Shown: positions 44,440-58,600 of the stretch, piece by piece
Numbering within the stretch: position 1 is the stretch's first letter
Layout: each line of letters opens with the position of its first letter
Assembly: GCA_947652115.1 (NCBI GenBank)
Contig: OX393566.1
Coordinates: 15,367,494-15,431,493 of the forward strand
Origin: Blastomussa wellsi
Taxonomy: Eukaryota > Cnidaria > Anthozoa > Scleractinia > Plerogyridae
Length of the DNA stretch: 64,000 nucleotides
Direction of reading: 5' to 3'
Translations under genes and position numbers: made by a program
Notes under the pieces: model-generated
Databases searched by the model: none
What the model was told of the DNA's origin: nothing
Seen by the model: the letters and a program-made list of their open reading frames with translations, nothing else

Positions 44440-44445
44440 GTGCCC
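44325..44445 (-). repeat. Penelope-like terminal fragment
   Basis: Shares with 37730-37860 the blocks GGTTTTATCAACTGGGT, GGGCTAACGCTAGAAACGTC and CCGACGCAGCACCACAGTTT. Confidence 0.5.
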
Positions 44446-44458
44446 CTCTATTAATATT

Positions 44459-44960
44459 AAGGTGGCTCGATCTGATTTTTGAGTGACGATACCTTTCAAC
44501 TTTGAGCAGATAGTGTACCGCGAACAGAACATCCGACTGAAAATCGATTACTCCAAGTGCACTAGAGAAAGATCAGATTTTTTGATGAAGTTCGTTTCAT
44601 CGAGATCTGAGTTACCATAGCAACGTAGTGACGTCATGCCCCACTTTACGTGAGACCAAATAACTCGTCATCAAGGGAAATTTTTGGAAAATCCTTCCTG
44701 GATCTTTGCTCTGTCAAACTTTTCTTGAGGTCTGCCAAATTTGAAGAATTTTTATAAGAGCGATTCTGATGCAAGATGACTTCGGCCTGGAATAAATTTA
44801 ATAGCATCCACAAAAATTTGGTGAAAATTTTCTGAAAACACTGGCTTGAATATGAACTGGAGTGGAGTGTTATTTTGCGTTTTCGTCAAAACTGACCCTG
44901 ATGTAACTGGATGATATTAAATTCATTTCAGACCAAAGTCATCTTACATCAGGCCTAGTG
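44459..44960. repeat. Partial copy of the AGGTGGCTC fold-back element
   Basis: Begins AAGGTGGCTCGATCTGATTT and follows the left arm of 32633-34475 (GAGTGACGATACCTTTCAAC, TCCAAGTGCACTAGAGAAAG, GACGTCATGCCCCACTTTAC), then a shortened middle. No mirrored right arm is visible. Confidence 0.6.
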
Positions 44961-46090
44961 GACAAGATATTCAAATTAGATGTTTGATGACACCAGGTTG
45001 ACAGAAAAAGGCTAAAAAACACAAAATCGAGAATATTTCTGCAAATAATAGGGCAATGGAGTTGAAACTTGGCACCCACGTTGTATCCTAAGAAATACAA
45101 CAGATACATCAGATTGTACCTATCACTATGGCAACAGTCTTGATACCAATCTCTTATGCAGGAATGATAATTCCTGTATTTGATCTTTACCATACATTAT
45201 CCACTTGAAGCGTTCTCAACTTTATTTTATTTTTCCAAAAGACCAAAATTTTTTAAGCTTCAACATAAACTGGAAAAAGCAAAACGCATATTTGAAAATT
45301 AACTTTAATTTAATTATACAACATGGATACACATTGTCTTATGACGTAGTTCACGGCAATGTTTCTAAACAAAGGTTTCATCTGATCATTCAGTGATTGC
45401 AAATCTTTGAATGGAGATTCAGGTGACAGTTCGATTCCTCTGAACCACAATCACTTATTACAAGTAAATCATTTTTTCTGTGATTTGAACTTTTTATATG
45501 GGTATTAAATTTCGCAAAGATTTTTATTCACGGGTCTTTAATTTCGCGATTTATTTACAACCACGAAAAATGCGAAATTAAAGACCCGCGAAATTAAGTA
45601 CCAACAAGGTATCTTACACAAAATGAGAAGCAATCATTTTTCATCGTCTCACTGCAACTCTTTGAACGGATTTTTTTTCACTTTCTACATTCAAATTTTT
45701 CATGTCTTTTGACGCTGCTTTCATCTGATCGAACTCGAGGTACTCTGCAATTTCGTGGACTGAAAAAACGTGCATGTCTGTTATTTTTTTATGGGCTTGT
45801 ATTTCGTTGTGAAATACTCTGGTTTTCATAAATCTAAAACTTTTTCACCAAGTCACTCGAGTTTCACTCGAGTACAAATAAATATGGACGGCTGGCATCT
45901 ATATAGATTGACAATCGAAATGTGCAAGACGTTTGTGTCACATGATCTGGATCACATGTAATTTATGAAATTCGTTTCATTGATACTTAGTGAATTGTTG
46001 GTTATAGTCATCCCATTTCGTGAATATTTTCTACATAAATGCATACTGATAAGTATTCTGTAGCCTGCGTCATTAAAGAACATCTCTAAT
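44961..46090. other. Region without recognised gene
   Basis: AT-rich DNA. A short hairpin (45515-45600, AATTTCGC and GGGTCTTTAATTTCGC with complements) is the only structure noted. The last IGBP1 coding exon would be expected to the left of 46686 but could not be located here. Confidence 0.35.
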
Positions 46091-46092
46091 AG

Positions 46093-46252
46093 GCCACTAC
46101 AGAAAATACCATAATACTCTTTGTTTGTCACCAAAATTTTGCATAAGCATTGTTTTTGTTTTCTCTTGGGACCATTGTAAGTCCCGTGAGAAACTGGAAA
46201 CAATGCTTATGCAAAATTTTGGGGACAAACAAAGAGTATTATGGTATTTTCC
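46093..46252. repeat. Hairpin MITE
   Basis: GAAAATACCATAATACTCTT is mirrored by AAGAGTATTATGGTATTTTC. Inner arms share ACCAAAATTTTGCATAAGCA. A relative with the same CATAATAC and GCAAAATTTTGGGG blocks lies inside the Penelope-like element at 37905-38052. Confidence 0.7.
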
Positions 46253-46374
46253 AATGTGGCCTATACGGCCACCCGGTTGATGCAGGCAGATTTTTGTGGT
46301 ACACTGCTGATCGGATTAACTGGGTTTAACTGAACTGTTCGATTTATTAAGTTTTGTTTTAACAAATCGCTATC

Positions 46375-46670
46375 CATTCTCGTCCCCAGTGCCGCTTGTC
46401 CCTCTTAGCCGGCTGGACCTGTGCACGAGGAACAAGTGGCTCTGGGACACACAATTTGATTCGCTGAAATCAAACAAAGGGAGTCCAATCACATCAGCCG
46501 TTTTATAATCCTTTATCGTTAGCCCGTTTAAAATGGCTGATGTGACTTCCTTTGTTTGACTTCCTTTGTTTGATTTCAGCAAACCAAATCGTGTTTCCCC
46601 AGAGCCACTTGTTCCTCGTGCACAGGCCCAGCCGGCTAAGAGGGACAAGCAGCTCTGGGGACGAGAATGA
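46375..46670. mobile_element. hAT-like MITE with 8-bp duplication next to an IGBP1 splice donor
   Basis: The 296-bp element begins CATTCTCGTCCCCAG and ends CTGGGGACGAGAATGA. The 8-bp TCGCTATC flanks it on both sides (46367-46374 and 46671-46678). An 8-bp duplication is typical of hAT elements. It lies only 7 nt into the intron behind the IGBP1 exon ending at 46686. Confidence 0.75.
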
Positions 46671-46685
46671 TCGCTATCAACTTAC

Positions 46686-49600
46686 CATCTTTCCACTCAT
46701 CCCAGTCCCTCATCTTCTGACGTTTAGCTGAGTCATCCTCACTGTCAGACTCTTTGTCACTTGTTTTTGTGTTCTGGTTTTGATTACTAACAAAAAGAAT
46801 GATAAATTGTTTTATTATACATTGTAGCCACTTCAAGCTAGGAATGCAAAACTGAAAACATTGCTGGAGAGCGAGCCGAGCGAGCGAACATCACTTATAA
46901 TCAGAATGTAGAAGAAATCTATGCAAAATCAAGATTTTGACGGAATCCACTGCGTAGTGGCCAAAATGCACTGCCGGCAACCAGAGGGCATTGCGCTCTG
47001 GTGGTGCTTTGCTTTGAGGTGAACACAGGCAGCCCAGGCTCACGATATGACCACTCTACCGAGGCCCGGCTGCCGAACACTGAAAATTTTAAGATTTTAT
47101 CGTGTTACCCTTACCATTCTTGAGAGCTAACCGCATAACCGCAGTGCTTAGTAGGCTAACCGGAATGCAAAAGTAGGCTAACCGGATTGCTTAATAGGCT
47201 AACCGCAGTGCTCAGTAGGCTAACCACATTGCTTAGTAGGCTAACCGCAGTGTTATAATAGGCTAACCAGGGTGATTTTGTAGTCTAATTTAGCTAACCA
47301 AACTCGTTCCCAGTGCATTCTGAGGCCGGAGCCATTCCTTCCATTTTAGCGCTACTAAATTATAGGGATTTCCATGAAAATTCAAAGATAAAATTGATTT
47401 AGAAAGAAAATGTAATAAAGAGCTAGATTAATCATGTGTAGTATGCATTGTTTCATGACCGCCATAAAGCGTTTAAACCTCTTTTTAACCAATTTTTTAT
47501 AACTTTAGTTTGCCTAAAATTCTACAAAGATGCACCCTTGTCATGCTCTATACACTCGACTGCTCAACAAAAGGAAGCCAAAACGCCCTTCAATCAGATC
47601 CACTTGCAGGGGCGTACATAGCGGGGGGGGGGGGGGGGGCAGTGGGGGCAATTGCCCCCGCCAGGAAAACTAAATGTTTTGTTTTTCTAACAGTGTTTGA
47701 TTTTGCTGGGGGATTTCTTGAAGAAAATGAAGGTGTGCAGAGTTTTCCCCCGCATACAAAAAATTGCCCCCGCAGACAAAAAATCCTAGGTACGGCCCTG
47801 ACTTGTTCCACAGTCAAGAAACATTAAATACTCAACATATGATGTGAACCGTAAACTTATGTGGCTCCACTATATTTTCTTTCGAATAAATTTTATCTAT
47901 GAATTTTCACATAATTTTCTAATAATTTTGCCCCGCCAACTTAACTGAGTGGTCATATCATGAGCGTGGCCACCCTGTGGTTTTATGGATACTTGCACAG
48001 CAGCTGCCATGTGCGTCTTGCCTTCTGTTCCTCACACCTCCAACAACTTAAACTGTAAATACTTTGTGCCTCAGGAAACTCAAATTAACCGACAAAACTG
48101 TTAGCTTAGAAGTGTGTTTTCTGTTTCTCTTGTTGATTCCTACTAATTGTGCAATATTCTCTCACTTCAGCAACCATTGGTGTGGCTTTGACAAGTTTTC
48201 ACATATTCGCACCGAAATTCTATGAGCATTTTGAAAACATAAAATTATCATATTGGCTTTCATACATTTGCACTTAAATCGTATGCAAAACAAAGTTAAA
48301 GTACCTATAAAGTAAAAATTATTTGAAAGCCCTTTCAAAATGAGGAAGAATGGTGTTTTCCTTTTCGTTACAGAGATATTCATGTTTTTCTACTATGCAA
48401 ATGAGATAACTGATGACATCCTAAGTGGTTCCAGTAAGGGGTCAAAACACAAAATGCACGAACATGAACATAACTCATGAGATGGGATGACTATAACCAA
48501 CAATTCACATGAGCATGAACTTTCCTCACCATGTTGAAGAAAGTGAGGTGATTGTACAAGCAAGAACAGAAGGAAAAATTTCACTTTCATTGTCGTGAGA
48601 AAAGAACGTACAGTGATCAATCACTCGAAAAATGAATGTTACGTTTCTCGCGGAGTATCGCCCTATAAACTGAACCCATTCATGTGTTCGGATTGAACTT
48701 GACCAATCACGTAATATAGGTCTTTTCCTGAGAGGTCCGCTTGTTAAGAAATTTGTGAAGTAATGGCCGATAACTGAAACTTTTTAGACCGGCAGTTGCC
48801 GGCAGAAGACTTACCTGTTCCACGTCATCTCCTTGGTAAAATAATAGTTTTTTTCTTGTTAGTTTTGTCCTTTTCAAATCTTAACACAACTTATTTTACA
48901 GACACGATCAGAGACAACATGTAACATGATACTTTGTTTTCTGCATCGCTGATTTTCAACGAGTGTCATATTTTGTGATTTATTTAACACACACCAAAGT
49001 ATTTTATTGAAAGACAATAAGCGGATCAAATGGAAAAAATATGTCTTTCGAAAGGGTTTTTTAAAACGTAGTACAGTTAGTACATTGTTCTCTGGTTGTT
49101 ACGAAATTTGTGCCAAGAATCCTGGTGAAAGATTTTGCATATTTAATTACGAACGGTTCGTGAAATATTTACCAGAGCTGGTACGTCTGCGATGAAAGCT
49201 GTTTCTCCGGAATTACTATACCCTGCGTTCTTGAGTATGTGGCCTCCTTTACTTCAAATTCTTAAATGCCGTATGACATCTACTATGCTGAAGCAAAGTC
49301 TCTGATCATGTCTGATCCCTCAGCTCTACTGATTTCAAACAACTCATCTCTGAGAAGCTGTGCACATCCGAAACTTCAATTTTAACCAAAATTAAATCTA
49401 TCGTCGCTTCAGTAAGAAACATTTTAAAATTCAACATGGCTCTTATTCACAACTAACGGCGATCAAAAAACAATCTCTCAACCCAAAGCCGCCAAAACAG
49501 ACTTCTCGCAGCATGTAAAACTCTACATCTTCGTACCTTCTTCACCACCATGAAAATTTCCGAACAGTTTTCCGCTTACACACAACGTTCTATGCCAGAG

Positions 49601-52600
49601 CTACATAAACACCGAGTGCTGGAAACATCATGCCAACACCGCCCAATAAGGCCAAGTTTATACGAAAATAAAGAAGGCCGTCCCTTGAATCCGAAACAAA
49701 TATTGATACAAAATTAAACGATGCATACAAGCAGCAATTTCATTGGTTATCGATCGATAGCATCCTAATTCTGATTGGTGTGAAATACATCGCTCGTCCA
49801 TCCATCCATCCATCCACCCATCCATCCACTGAATAGCGACATACGTCCGTATGCTGACTAAGAGTTTTTTTATTTCAGCTTTCACATGATAGCAAACTTA
49901 TCAAGGGCTCAGTTTGTATCAACCACCTCAGCCTTTGGCTTCGGCAGATGACACAAACCCTGGGCTTGATAATTCTCGCTATCATGCGAAAACAGAATCC
50001 AATAATTGTTAAATGATACAGAACAACATTGTGTGGTCTGTCCAATTTGAGAAATAATTGAGTGTTAAAAATGAAAACTCCCAATTGACCATGTCCAATG
50101 CGTCAGTGATCCTTTTGCAAATTGAACTGTACAAAGTTGCATCATGTGTTACTAATATGGTGCACAGAGCCAACAATTTCTGTCCCTGATTGTGGATAGC
50201 TGCTTCAATAAGATTCATATAAATGCAACAGGATTGGAAAACCTCGCGTATCAACTGATTTAGAGCTGTTTCGAGAATAGCCTGATTCTCAGACAGTCCA
50301 GGTCGCTTGCAGCCATGAACTCTCTCCCTTCCCTTTGGTATGATGATCATGATATGGGTGGACAAGAAATCTAGTAGTTTTTATTTTACAGGAGATTCAT
50401 TTGCATTCGCTTTTGTGAATTACATTTGCTTTCTGTGGGGGGAAACAGGGAAGGAGGGAAAGAGGAAGTGAGGGACAGAACAATAGGAAGGAGTGGTGGA
50501 ATGGGGGAGGGAGGGAGGGAAGGAAGGATTGTGACTGAAATGTGGGATAAAAAATGCATCCACAAGATATACTTACTCTTTGTAATCCAAGACAACTTTT
50601 CCCTCCAGAATTTCTTTCTCCAGGAATTCCTCTTGTGACATACTTGGAACACTCGGGTAGCCCGCCCCAAACACTTTGTCCTGACAAGTAAATAAAACAC
50701 ACATAGAAATTTATACCTGTACAGTATAGTTTCTTCAAATACGAATCAATCTACGAATGTTACAAGTTGATATGACAAGTGTAACAGGAACCACTCTCGT
50801 CCCCATAGGCCGTGCTCCTTTTGGTCAGCATCAAGAATCGAGACCTCTGGCCGCCACCAACACCGTAATTCTGAGATTCATGGACTCATTTTTAAGTCTG
50901 ACAAATCTGATTGGCTGAGAATTACAGGACGAGTACTTAGCACACACTAAAATATTTGGGGCAGCCGGGCCAGAGATCTCAATCCCAGACAATCATGAAA
51001 AAATTATTAACCTCACAATTAATAATAATGACATTCTAGCAGTTGAAACTTTCTTTAACCAAGTGACCAAATGATTAACAGGCGCTTCCATCTTAACACC
51101 AATGGGCACATTTATTAAAACACTGGCATCCAAACATTAGACAATAAATCACAGCGACAGGTCTCTATGACTTGTTCCTCTGTTTGTACTGCTTCCAGCA
51201 AGTCCCAGTTTTGAATTCATGCAAGTGAATGCAGCAACAAAACTCTGTAACAAATGACAAAGATTTTCACAAAATTCTCACACAAGCCAAAATTCTTACA
51301 CGTGACTTGACTAGTCCTGTGACATGACACAGCAACATTTCACCAGGCGTCTCACCCTAAAAGCTTGTGCCATCACCTTTTTTCTTATTTGCTTAGCCTT
51401 AACCGTCAACACTAGTGCAGCATTATTTCATACCTTAATCATCTCTCTGGTTATCAGGATTGGCTTGAAGCTCTGTTTAGACTAAAAGAACAAGTGCATC
51501 AAAGGAAGAAATTATGGACAATCAACAGTCCTTAGATAGCCAGGATAGTCTTGTTGGAAAACAAGAAGTACGCAGAAGTGGGACAAAGATGGGAAAGATG
51601 AATCTCTTAATAACCAAGTATCAGGGCTGTACTGGGGAATATTGGCCAGACATTATGGCTACACTCAGTCCATACAAAAATGACAAAGGGCCAATAATTC
51701 CCAAAACGGCATTGAGCAAGCTAGGTTAGTAAGTAGTTTATTTTAGTATGTACTAAAACAGTGAATAGTGCTGTTGGCATACTCTGATTCGCTATTCATA
51801 CATGGGACAACCTTTGGTGTTCACCTCTGAGCAACTTGTAAGCCTGAACAAACGAGTTGAAATAATCATTTTTGAGCTGTATTATCTCACTGTTTCATTA
51901 TATTCTACTAAAAGAACTATTCACCTCAGTGTTGGTGACTATAGTGTTGAATATTAACCTTGTGGCTCCATATTGTTTCAATGCCACACTCGCACACAGT
52001 ATCCAAGTCAGATTGCTCCCACTTTGAGTGAGATTGCTCCATCATACAAGTGACTTCGCTCCAAACAGAAGTTACTTCACTCCATGTTCTAACTTACAGG
52101 TAACTCAAACTTCAGAGCCAGACCCAAACGTTCCTGAGCTAAACTGCCAGTAATAAAAATAGCCCAATTCAGTTTTCGGTTTGAGTCGATTCTCACTTAC
52201 CAGTGACGTAACGCATATGAAATAATTTATACATGAACTACGGATGTAGATGAAAGTGAGAAATGATCATCGCAGTGAATTTCCAATTTACGCAATTGAA
52301 ATAAAGACTGCGATGATCATTTCTCACTTTTAACCTATCAGTGTTGCAGACTCGATAATTGTGTAGCAGAAGGTAGCTGACTTACCCTGTGTAGCAAATT
52401 CAACTTCGAATTGCTTCAATCATCACTCTGAAGTTTGAGTTACCGGTAAGTCAAAACATGGAGCGAAGTAAGCATCACTTAATCAAGATAAATACTTGTA
52501 CATCGCTCCTCCTAGACATAAAACTTTAGTCTTCTGGTAGTTAGCTTAACTTCGTTCTTTTCTATCTTTTTTTTTTGTGTTTGTGTCTACATCTTCTTGT

Positions 52601-55600
52601 TTTGTGTCCCTGACCTAAATATGTAAAATAGCTTTTCTTTTAACTGGCTGCCTGGCATTTATAACTCATGGTTTATTTCGGGGAGCCAGCACCCCTATCA
52701 TTTTTATCTTTCCTTTGATATAATAACCATGGGGTGAAATAAATTTGCTGTTGTTTGGAGCGAAGACACTTCTATGATGGAGCGTTCTAACTCAGAGTGG
52801 GAGCAATCTGACTTGGAGCAATCTAACCATGGAGTGATTTGACTGTGAACCACACACACGGCTGATGCATGCATTTTAGGTCTGCATGCGACCTGACACA
52901 AGCTTAGGACAAACTGATCAATTATCCATATACAAGGCCAAATAACATCCTGATGACTCACAAATTTAATAATGTTTTCAACAAATATAAGAACTCACTT
53001 CGCGCTGTGGGTGGCCACACTAAGGCGCGTCACGCTGTAATTTACCAGAGATGCTTGTAGAACAATAATTTACCATTGCTTATGTATTTCATAAGTTTGA
53101 GCAAGCTGGGAGTAAAATCAAACGCCAGATCCGAAAGTGTAACACTAGAACGTGCCACATATGTGATTACCCTATGGAGCCACATTAAATGTTGCACTTG
53201 AGCCCTGCATGCTTGTTTATTTTTTTGTTAAAACATTCTTTTGGGGACTTGAATTCCACAGCTTCTGTCATAGCACCAAAAAAGGAATTGAATAAGTACA
53301 ACTACCTTCCTTTTCACAGTTATAGTTGCACATTTTGAATTTATTGACTTTTGAAAACAAAAAATACAAGGCCTATGCCTGTTTCTATGGAAACAGTCCA
53401 TATGGCAAAACCCTGTCCAAGAAAGAACCAATCAGAATGCTTGGACTACCTTGCCATACAATAATGAAAAATACTTCTGTCAGCCAACTCTTGTTTTTTT
53501 AGCAGTTTAGCCCCCTGGGTATCTTAGTATTAAAAGCTATCACCCGAAAACCGCACAAAATTATTTGTACTCCAACCTTTGCTTCAGAAGGCTTGTTATC
53601 TTCATTACTGTTATCTCCTTTTACTTTTAGCATACTCATGTGTTCAAGGATCTCTATTTCACCTACAATTTTACAAGTTTGATTAAAATGTTAGTATTGT
53701 GGCTTAATGGTTAGCCTGTGAACAGGCTCCAGGGGTGGGTCGGGTGGGTAGGCGACGATGGAGCCTGTTGACAAAGGGTTCAAGCTGCCATTGCGGCCCC
53801 TTGTAATTTAAGCTGTCAATTATCTTCAGCACATGTCATTAACTACTCTTGGAATGTAAATAGATTCGCATGAAAATATAAAATTTACTCCGGGTTTACT
53901 CAAGCTCCTTGCAAATTTATCTCCATTCCCGATTTTGTAAAAAGCCGTTAACCTGTAATTCTCAGAATTCTAAAAGAATATCTTCAACGTTTCCAAAAAT
54001 AAGGAACTACTTGTTGTCCCTGGTCAAGCGGGATTTCAAGCCTCGCTAGAAGAGATTTTTCCAACCTGAGTTGTATGCCATGTGCACAAGCTATTTGTCT
54101 TTCGCATTCAGTTTCCATCTTTACAAGTCACTGCATGAGCCGGCTGACCACAAATCGATAAATATCAGAGTCGCTTTGTTTGGTTCGCCGGCTGGAATTA
54201 TACATTCACCGAAGCGAAATCAGTATGAGAGTTTCAACACTGAAATACGAAGCGAGACGTCTATGAAATTCCTCAGCAAAAGGCTGATAAATGTTCTTTA
54301 AACAGATCTGTAAACCGCTAATAAACAGCCAGAAGATACCATGTTTACATTTTAACGATTTCCAGCGATATGCAAATTTTGATGAAATCGGGTCGGCAAA
54401 ATGGAGACGTCAATCAAACAAGTCAACCTCCTGGATCTGACCAATCAGAGCTTGCACTAGAATCTCATGCAGAGTATGACGGCATAAAACCTTTGTCTGC
54501 AGGCTAAGATGCCCAATCGCCCCCAACCCACCCCTGTCTAGCCGAAGCCTGCTTGCAGGCTACGATGGACTAGCATCCCATCCAGGGGGACGTAGAAATA
54601 TTCCTAGCTGCTTAATGCTACAGAAACTGGGATAAGCTCTGGCCTGATGGGCCACTAGGCTCATATGCAGACTTTACTTTTACCTACTGTTGTATTTCAC
54701 ATATTAAACAGCCCAGGTTTTAGTGTGGGTTAAGATCATTGTGCTGTGTTCTTGTGGGGGGATGTGCGAGGCATGGTGGCCTAACGGTTAGTATGCTGGA
54801 CTCCAGATCGGACGGTCTGAGTTTGAGCCCTGGCCGCGGCACTCCAGTGTGTTCTTGAGCAAGACACTTTACTCTCACAGTGCCTCTCTTCACCTAGGTG
54901 TATAAATGGGTACAAGCGAAATAATGCTTGGGGGTAACCCTGCGATTGACTAGCATCCCATCCAGGGGGAAGTAGAGACATTCCTAGCTGCTTAATGCTA
55001 CAGAAACGGGAATAAGCTCTGGCAGTACATGCCACTAGTCACAAGGCTTTACCTACCTTGTGAAAAGATGCTTATACTGCAAGGGTTAGCTAGGGGTAAA
55101 GTCTGCATTCAGACCAAGGCCTATTGAAGTTACTCGGGGAACTTCTACTCCCCCCCTAGATGGAATGCTAGACCATGGCACGGTACCCCCAGCATTACAT
55201 TCGTCTGTGCCCATTTATACACCAAGATAAAGAGAGGCACTGTGAGAGTAAAGTATCCTTCCCAGGAACACAACACAGTGCCCTGGTCAGCACTAGAGCC
55301 AACACCACTTGATCTGTAGTCCAGCCCACTAACCATTAAGGCCACGTTACTTCCAACACTGGAAGTTTATATATAGATTTAGCCAAGCCTAAAAGCAGAG
55401 CTCTGTATTTTTTGCTGGTTCTTAATAATTTGTGAAATTGCCTTCATTAAAAGTACTAGTGTGTGCAATTTGTGAAATTGCCTTCATTAAAAGTACTAGT
55501 GTGTGCAACTACCGTATTTACTAGTGTATTAGTCGACCTCGTGTATCGACCCCCCAATTTTGCATATTTTATTGGAATTGTCTTTCAGGATCACAGCAAG

Positions 55601-58600
55601 TTTCAATACGAAGTTTTAATATTCCTGCGTGTTCACAATCGTTTTAACAACATATCCATAATTTTTTAAACAGGCTTAAAAAATCAAACTCGCTAATTCC
55701 AGGCCAACCTTTCTAACTTTGGAAGATGACAAGCAGGCAAACAACCAAAGAAGGCCAAGAATCTTTGAGAACGATTCGAAAAACAAAAGTGCCATGTTTG
55801 GAAAACCTGGTAACCAAGCTACAAAAGTGGTCGAGTATTGGCAACTGATGACAGGTTACTAAGCAGGGGGTTCGAAACAAGAAAGATGTTTTTTCTGAGG
55901 AGATTTACGGCTTTATTTCGCAGGAAATGAGGTTGTGAAAGGTCGACTTATACATGAGTAAATATACAGTACTCAAGAAAGACTCCAAAGCCAAAATAAA
56001 TGAGAAAAACTAAAAACTCCAATTGGAGAAATTCCGCTGAGGATGACAATGAAAATTACAAAATCCTGCCAGAAGCCAAGAAAAAAAATTTGGACCTGAG
56101 CCTGCAATCAATGGAAAACCAATACCTCGTCAGCAATCAACTTCAAAAAAACACGTGACTTTGATGAGTTCTCAATCAGACCCTAAGATATGGTCATGTG
56201 ATACTGGTCGGCATAAATTATACCTTCTTTTGATAGCTGTCAATTGTCCATAACATGGATGTCTAATATCAAAGATGCAAGTTTATATTTGATATGGTGC
56301 TTCGCTATGAACGTTAAACAAGGCTGTTTCTGAGGGTTGCATTGAGTGACGTCGTACGTCGCTCGTCGTACGCACCCGCGAGTCATGCCACAAGCCATTT
56401 TGACCACAAAAAATGGACTGCATGGGTCTATAAGTATGCATGTGCTCCGCTTGGCGGCGAAAGGCCGCAGAGCTCCGTCATTAAAGAATGGAAATAATAT
56501 TTTGAATGAACATCAAAATCAAATTGTCATCCACAAACACAATTACGACGTAGGGTCTTCAGTCACAATGACCAGCCAAGTAAGTTTTAGCTCGGTCACA
56601 CCTCGTTTCTGGCTGGACAAACAAAAATTGTGCTCTGTAATTTTTCCCCTAGTAGTCTAAACAGTAACTCGGACTCCCTATTTTTGAAGATGGAATGAAT
56701 GAATGAATTAGTAGAATTGTTACTTCAAAATATTCAACACGTGTGGTCTGGTGTTGACATCAATAATTTTTCACCTTGAAAACTTAAAATTTACTATTGA
56801 AAGTGGACAAATGAAAGAACTTGTAATAAACTTTGTTTGATTAAAACTTTCACACAAACTGAAGCGAACAAAAAGGATGAAAAGCGGTAACGTATTTTCA
56901 AATTTCAAGCCACGAAATTGTGCTGTGAATTAATTTTATTACAGCCCACGTTGGTTCAGCCATATACCGGTATTACAATTCCCATGACATAAAATTTTTA
57001 GTGAAATATTATTAACTCTTTTCTGCAGCCTTTCTGTTCAAATTTTTTACATTAGTTTTTCTCTGTAGCAATCGCGAGAATACTGTCACATTTCACGTTC
57101 ATTTATGCGTTCGGTAATGAAACTTCAGCTTGTGTTTCCAGACATAACACTGCATAACAATGAAAATGACACAGCGAATGAAACACGAATAAACTTGAAA
57201 AGAAGCGGAAGTTTTAATTACACCTGTTATTTTTTTCTGAGATTTGAACTAATTTGCGTGGTGCAAAAATGAACGAATACGACACACAAGTCTTTTTCCC
57301 CACGAATCTATTTTCTTTCAGTTTAACAATACAGCTAGTGAGGCGCATTCTGATAGTAAACAACAACACAAACTTATTTCCTCAGTATGATAGAATTTGA
57401 CCGGTCAACATGACCGGCAAAACAAAAGTTTGACCGGTCAAAACCCCAATTAGGTCGGACATTGTCCTTTGACCGGCCGTTATTTTCAGCCCTGTTAAGA
57501 CCCATATTATCCAAATCAAAATAAAACTTACTGTGCAGACTTGAAAGATGCTCAACAGCTTTATTGACCCATAGCTTTAACAGAAGAACATAGTAGCTCC
57601 GCTGTAAACAAACAATAAAACTTCTCATTATAAACATTTTATGCATAACACAGGTAACCCATACAGTAAAGTTCTGTTAACCCATTGACTTGTAAACCGG
57701 CCAAAACCGGCCGCGCGCGACAACCCCTGAATTTCCTAAACCAGCCAAAACCGACCAGGAAAAGCACGTGCCCTCTTGGTCCCTCCCTGAAGTTTTTTTG
57801 GTTCTCCTATTGTTCTATAGTAAATTAGGGCAAATAAACCAATCAGAATCTACTTTTTGTGCATATTTTTAGGGAACTCTTGGGGTCCTACAGTACAGCT
57901 CAAAGGTAAGTTACAACCCTCTCGCGAGACAAGAGGCTCATCTCGAGAGACGAGAGTCTCGACTCGAGAGATGAGAGGTACCCGGGTACCCGGCACAATT
58001 TCACTTCGAGAAAATATAAAGCGAGCGAGCATTGCCAAGCAAAGATTGAACGAAGCAGATGCAACGTTTGACGTGTAAAACGAGTTTCATTCTTTCGCAA
58101 ACATCGTTTGAAATTCTAAGCAGAATTCATATTCACGAAAAAATGCATACCGGTAGTTTTCGGCTAAAGTCGAAATAATTTCGTTATCGCTTTTTTAACC
58201 CATTGACTCCTAAACCGGCCGTAACCGGCCGTGACAGACCTTGACCTTTGTTCCGCTTCTGACGTCATCAGCTTTGACCAAAATAGGAATCCCATTTATC
58301 CCAGTTCTACAGAAGGGAAAGAGCTTTCCAATGATACCCAGATGATATTGATTGGGCCAATGGAGCTTGAAAAATGCAGGAAAACGCTTAGAATTTTTCG
58401 CCAAAAACTAGGAGGAAAATTTCCCTCACTTACCCTTGGCTACTCCATGTTGAGTATTTCCCGTCTCAATGATGCTTTCGTGGCAATTCTTGAACCAAAA
58501 GCAAGCCCAGTAAAAGGCCAACAAAAGCATAAAGACGTGGGTCACTTTCTCGTCCAAAATCTCGAAATTTTGATTTGTGTGCATGCCCAAGCTAAAATAT

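Noticed and set aside
48393..48620. Secreted protein with signal peptide (KVKFFLLFLLVQ)
   Set aside because: The hydrophobic start is suggestive, but the frame is cysteine-poor low-complexity DNA without splice partners or a recognisable domain.
50426..50638. Plus-strand open frame opposite an IGBP1 exon
   Set aside because: It is a shadow of the minus-strand exon at 50680-50577 and a purine-rich low-complexity tract.
54071..54301. 76-codon gene
   Set aside because: It lies inside the MITE at 53715-54557 and has no recognisable motif or conserved neighbour.
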